Under the pieces are notes generated by a model that was not told the DNA's origin, made no database searches, and worked only from the letters and a program-made list of their open reading frames with translations. Of a stretch of DNA of 8,016 nucleotides, positions 4,797 to 8,016 are shown piece by piece. Source of the DNA: Bacteroidales bacterium UBA4243 (GTDB lineage: Bacteria; Bacteroidota; Bacteroidia; Bacteroidales; F082); assembly GCA_002396205.1 (NCBI GenBank), contig DGXB01000098.1, positions 1-8,016 on the forward strand. Reading direction: 5' to 3'. Both the position numbers and the translations under genes were made by a program. Numbering within the stretch: position 1 is the first letter of the stretch; every line of letters begins with the position of its first letter.

Positions 4797-7439
4797 ATCA
4801 ATCGAACCACCGATGGAGAAATGGAACTGGCTATGGTTGTTGCCCGTGGTGCCATACACATCGTCGAAGCCGTAGCCCCAGTCGAGACCGAGCAGGCCGA
4901 ACATGGGCAAGAAGATGCGCACACCCACACCTGCCGAGCGTTTCACGTCGAACGGGTTAAAGTTCTGGAACCCAAGCCAGCAGTTACCGGCTTCGAGGAA
5001 TGTCAGGGCATAAATGGTAGCTTGCGGGTTGAGCGAAAGCGGATAACGCAGCTCCAAGGTGTATTTCGACATGACGTTGCCGCCGTTGCCTCCCGTGTTG
5101 CTGCTGTTGTAGAAACCCGGAGTCAGCGAGTTGTTGGCATAGCCACGCATACCTACGAGTTCGCGGCTGTCGAACGAGTAATTGGACAAACCGTCGCCAC
5201 CAAGGAAGTAACGGTGGAAGGGCGTGGGGCCTATCTGGTCGTTATAATGTCCAAGATAGCCGAAGCGCACGCGGGTCATCATCACGAGCTTGTCGTAGAG
5301 TTCGGTGTACCAAGCGGCCTTGAAGGTCCAGCGGTGCATCTCAATCCATTTGAACCTCTCGTTCTCCGAAAGGGTGGTGTAGTCCTTGTTCGTAAACAGC
5401 GAGTAAGGCGGCGTGATTTCGAGGCCCAACTGGAACTCGGAGCCACTGCGCGGATAGAGCGGCTGGCTCACCGAGTTGCGCGACAGCACGAAATTGTAGC
5501 TGATAAGGTTGAACTTGCCGTTGCCGTCGCCCACGCTCAAATGCGACGACTGGTAGTTGTTCAAGTTATAGCGCTTGACATTAATCCCCTGATACAAAGA
5601 GAAATAATCGTCAGGCCAAGTCAAACGGCGACCCAATCCGATGGTACCACCAGTCATGTTGAAGTAACCGTAGTCGTCAACAGTCTTGTCCCTGTATTTG
5701 CCATAGAACGACTGGTAGAACGAAGCCGAGAACGCATTGGGCTTGCGTCCGCCGAGCCAAGGTTCGGTGAATGCGATGCTGTAGGTGATGTATTGGGTGC
5801 CATAGGTGGTCACGCTGAGCGAGAGTTTCTGTCCGTCGCCCATCGGCAGCGGGCGCCATGCCTTCTTGTTGAAGATGTTGCGCATCGAGAAGTTGGAGAA
5901 CTGCAAGCCAGCCTCAAGCATCAGGTAGCCGACGGCATAACCCGCCGAGAAGCGGATTTGGTCGGCGGCTGCTTCCTCAACGGAATACTCGATGTCGACG
6001 GTGTTGTCTTCCATGTTGGGCCGCACGTCGGGGTTGATGCTCTCCTGGTTGAAGAATCCGAGTGTGGCCAGTTCGCGCACCGAGCGCATCACGTCGCTGC
6101 GGCTGAAGAGCTGACCAGGACGGGTGTAGAGTTCACGCAGCACCACATGGTCGTAGGTCTTGGTGTTGCCTTTCAGCGTGACGTTGTTGATACGGGCCTG
6201 CTTGCCTTCGGTGAGGCGGATTTCGAGGTCGATGGAGTCGTTGTCGACGGCCACTTCCACGGGGTCGGCGCGGAAGAAGAGGTAGCCGTCGTCCATATAC
6301 AGCGAGCTGATGTCCAAAGTGGTTTCGCTATAAGTCAGGTTCTTGTCGAGCAACTCCTTATTATATATGTCGCCCTTCTTGATGCCGAGGATGGAATTGA
6401 GCGTTTCCTCCGAATATTTGGTGTTGCCAGTCCAGCTGATGTTGCGGTAGTGGTATTTGTTGCCTTCGTCGATGACAAGGTCGATGCCGAGGTTGCGGTC
6501 GTCAATCCTATAGACCGAGTCGCGCACGATGCGGGCATCGCGGTAGCCCTTCGAGTTGTACTTCTCGATGATGTGTTTCTTGTCGTCTTCGTAGTTCTTC
6601 TCCATGTATTTGGAAGCCTTGAAGATACGCGGGCGGTAGTTGTCGTAGAAGTATTCCTCCACAGTGTTGATGGCCCTCATGGGGTGCAGCGTAACCAAGT
6701 CGGCAAGCGTGTTCACGATCATCGGGCCGAGGGGATCCAATGGGTCAAAATGGCCGCGTTCCTTCGTTTCCTTCATGGCCAGCTGGATTTGCCCTTCCGA
6801 AAGGTTTTCGTTGCCGATGACATTGATCTGCGCAATCTTGACCTTGGGGCCTTTGTCGACATTGATGACCATGTCGATGTAGTTCTCGCGGGCGGTGTCG
6901 GCCTTTTGCTCAATATTGATGTCGACGTTATAGAAGCCTTTGTCGTAATAATAGTCCTCGATGATGCGCGTGGTCTTGGTCAAGAGGTGGTCGGTGGCGA
7001 TGTCGCCGCGCGAAACGTTGATTTTGTTGCGTATGTCGTCGGCCTCGCTTTTCTTGATGCCTGTGAAAGAGAACCTTGAGACACGAGGTTTCTCCTTGAT
7101 GACGATTTGGAGGAACACCTTGTTGCCCACAAAGTCGGTGGCATTGATGGCCACATCCTCAAACAAGCCCTGTTCCCAGATCTTCTTGATGCCGGTCGAG
7201 ATTTCGTCGCCTGGGATGGAGATGGTCTCGCCCACCCTCAGGTTGGCAATCAGGCTCAGCATGGTGGCGTCGACATATTTGGCGCCATCGACGACGATGC
7301 CTCCAATCTCGTATTTCTGCGGGCGCGAATAATCGATCTCGGAGAGGTCGTCACCAATCTGGATTTGGGCAAAAGCACCGTTCCCGAAGCCCAAAAAAGC
7401 CAACAGGAGCAGTGTTATGGGTAAGTATCTCAATCGCAT
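4794..7439 (-). CDS. bamA: BamA, outer-membrane beta-barrel assembly insertase
   Basis: An Omp85 protein of 881 residues that folds and inserts beta-barrel proteins into the outer membrane. The signal peptide ends at AFA (24). Five POTRA domains follow, at roughly 44-117, 118-196, 198-326, 327-411 and 414-489. The 16-strand barrel runs from about 495 to the end. The L6 loop motif VRGF appears as MRGY (764-767). POTRA 3 carries an insertion of about 45 residues (about 230-275) relative to the proteobacterial form, which I believe is shared by Bacteroidales homologues. The C-terminus is FHFSIGGSID and lacks the usual final aromatic residue of the beta-signal. I chose ATG 7439, giving a normal signal peptide and a 15-base gap from the uppS stop, over an in-frame TTG five codons upstream. 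Skp-like partners follow directly. The barrel lipoprotein partners (such as BamD) are not in the window. Confidence 0.97.
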   Translation of the reverse strand: MRLRYLPITLLLLAFLGFGNGAFAQIQIGDDLSEIDYSRPQKYEIGGIVVDGAKYVDATMLSLIANLRVGETISIPGDEISTGIKKIWEQGLFEDVAINATDFVGNKVFLQIVIKEKPRVSRFSFTGIKKSEADDIRNKINVSRGDIATDHLLTKTTRIIEDYYYDKGFYNVDINIEQKADTARENYIDMVINVDKGPKVKIAQINVIGNENLSEGQIQLAMKETKERGHFDPLDPLGPMIVNTLADLVTLHPMRAINTVEEYFYDNYRPRIFKASKYMEKNYEDDKKHIIEKYNSKGYRDARIVRDSVYRIDDRNLGIDLVIDEGNKYHYRNISWTGNTKYSEETLNSILGIKKGDIYNKELLDKNLTYSETTLDISSLYMDDGYLFFRADPVEVAVDNDSIDLEIRLTEGKQARINNVTLKGNTKTYDHVVLRELYTRPGQLFSRSDVMRSVRELATLGFFNQESINPDVRPNMEDNTVDIEYSVEEAAADQIRFSAGYAVGYLMLEAGLQFSNFSMRNIFNKKAWRPLPMGDGQKLSLSVTTYGTQYITYSIAFTEPWLGGRKPNAFSASFYQSFYGKYRDKTVDDYGYFNMTGGTIGLGRRLTWPDDYFSLYQGINVKRYNLNNYQSSHLSVGDGNGKFNLISYNFVLSRNSVSQPLYPRSGSEFQLGLEITPPYSLFTNKDYTTLSENERFKWIEMHRWTFKAAWYTELYDKLVMMTRVRFGYLGHYNDQIGPTPFHRYFLGGDGLSNYSFDSRELVGMRGYANNSLTPGFYNSSNTGGNGGNVMSKYTLELRYPLSLNPQATIYALTFLEAGNCWLGFQNFNPFDVKRSAGVGVRIFLPMFGLLGLDWGYGFDDVYGTTGNNHSQFHFSIGGSID

Positions 7440-7454
7440 AAGTCTATCTATCAA

Positions 7455-8016
7455 TCATTTGTTAGTTATCTGTTCGCTCGTCTTCCCGAAACGGCGCTCG
7501 CGATGCTGGTAGTTCAGTATCGCTTCGTAGAGGTCGGCCTTGCGGAAGTCGGGCCAATATTTTGGGGTAAAATAAAGCTCGGAATAAGCCAGCTGCCACA
7601 GCAGGAAGTTGCTGATGCGTTCCTCGCCGCTGGTGCGGATGAGCAGCTCGGGGTCGGGGATGCCTGCCGTTGAGAGGTACGACGAAATCGTTGCGTCATC
7701 GATGGCTTCGGGCATCAGTTTTCCTTGGGCTACGTCTTGTGCCATCCGTTGTGAGGCCTGTTTCAGGTCCCAGCGCCCCGAATAGCTCAATGCCAGTGTC
7801 AGCGTCATACGGGTGTTGTGACTCGTGTCGGCAATGGCTTGCATCAATTGTTCGTAATTGGCCTTAGGCAAGCTCTTCAGGTCGCCGATGGCATTGAGCT
7901 TGATGCTGTTCTTGTTCATCGTGACCACCTCTTTGGTGATAGTGGTGGCCAACAGCGACATCAGTCCGGTGACTTCGGCCAACGGACGGTTCCAGTTCTC
8001 GGTCGAGAAGGCATAG
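7455..8016 (-). CDS. uppS: UppS, undecaprenyl diphosphate synthase (partial, N-terminus beyond the right edge)
   Basis: The C-terminal 186 residues of a cis-prenyltransferase are present; about 60 N-terminal residues, with the catalytic DGNGRW motif, lie past the window edge. The visible part opens with YAFSTENWNRP, a conserved substrate-binding segment, and carries SYSGRWDL (the NYGGR region) and RTSGEERISNFLLWQLAYSE, the strongly conserved block near the second active-site edge. The enzyme adds isopentenyl units to farnesyl diphosphate to make the C55 lipid carrier for peptidoglycan and surface polysaccharide. It is cytosolic and membrane-associated. It is the first visible gene of the leftward envelope cluster, stopping 15 bases before bamA. 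An apparent start at 7982 is only an internal TTG; the frame stays open to the edge. Confidence 0.96.
   Translation of the reverse strand, partial: YAFSTENWNRPLAEVTGLMSLLATTITKEVVTMNKNSIKLNAIGDLKSLPKANYEQLMQAIADTSHNTRMTLTLALSYSGRWDLKQASQRMAQDVAQGKLMPEAIDDATISSYLSTAGIPDPELLIRTSGEERISNFLLWQLAYSELYFTPKYWPDFRKADLYEAILNYQHRERRFGKTSEQITNK

Noticed and set aside
4734..7079. A 781-codon open frame on the plus strand opposite bamA
   Set aside because: Same antisense artefact. Its sequence is a run of Val, Ala, Asp and His typical of a reversed GC-rich gene, and bamA on the other strand is unambiguous.
7437..7454. Upstream TTG start for bamA at 7454
   Set aside because: It would add five polar residues before an already complete signal peptide and would lie only three bases from the uppS stop; ATG 7439 is the better start.

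Overview
The window looks like part of a Bacteroidales (Bacteroidota) chromosome. The evidence is the order uppS-bamA-ompH-ompH, two Skp/OmpH paralogues behind a long BamA of the Bacteroidota type, A/T-rich start regions without Shine-Dalgarno sites, and promoter boxes that fit the Bacteroidota -7 consensus TAnnTTTG. The coding DNA is moderately GC-rich and the gaps between genes are AT-rich. I see no mobile element, CRISPR array, tRNA or rRNA.

Left part (1-3441). Bases 1-111 carry three and a third copies of a 33-bp tandem repeat that probably continues past the left edge. Next comes a clear intrinsic terminator (114-143) for a leftward gene (171-1430) encoding a PLP-dependent alpha-oxoamine synthase of the serine palmitoyltransferase / cysteate acyltransferase / KBL type. 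A divergent promoter region (about 1431-1585) separates it from a rightward two-gene operon: a short-chain dehydrogenase (1586-2377) and, overlapping it by ATGA, a two-domain VOC (glyoxalase-fold) protein (2374-3441). An acyl-condensing PLP enzyme next to an SDR is the pairing expected for the first two steps of sphingolipid or sulfonolipid base synthesis. That assignment is inference.

Middle and right part (3442-8016). A bidirectional terminator (3442-3469) separates the rightward operon from a convergent leftward cluster for envelope biogenesis. Read in its own direction, the cluster is uppS (cut by the right edge; makes the undecaprenyl carrier for peptidoglycan and O-antigen), bamA (outer-membrane beta-barrel insertase) and two Skp/OmpH-like periplasmic chaperones. 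The last chaperone gene has its own well-formed promoter (TTG-N19-TATCTTTG), so it can be expressed apart from the rest.

Most of the window is ordinary conserved housekeeping sequence. The points most worth a second look are the 33-bp repeat array with its phased palindromes and T-tracts, the lipid-base gene pair with its linked VOC protein (whose first domain lacks the metal ligands), a leftward-facing terminator-like hairpin in the SDR leader, and the non-aromatic C-terminus of BamA. I found no clear new defence or mobile system.
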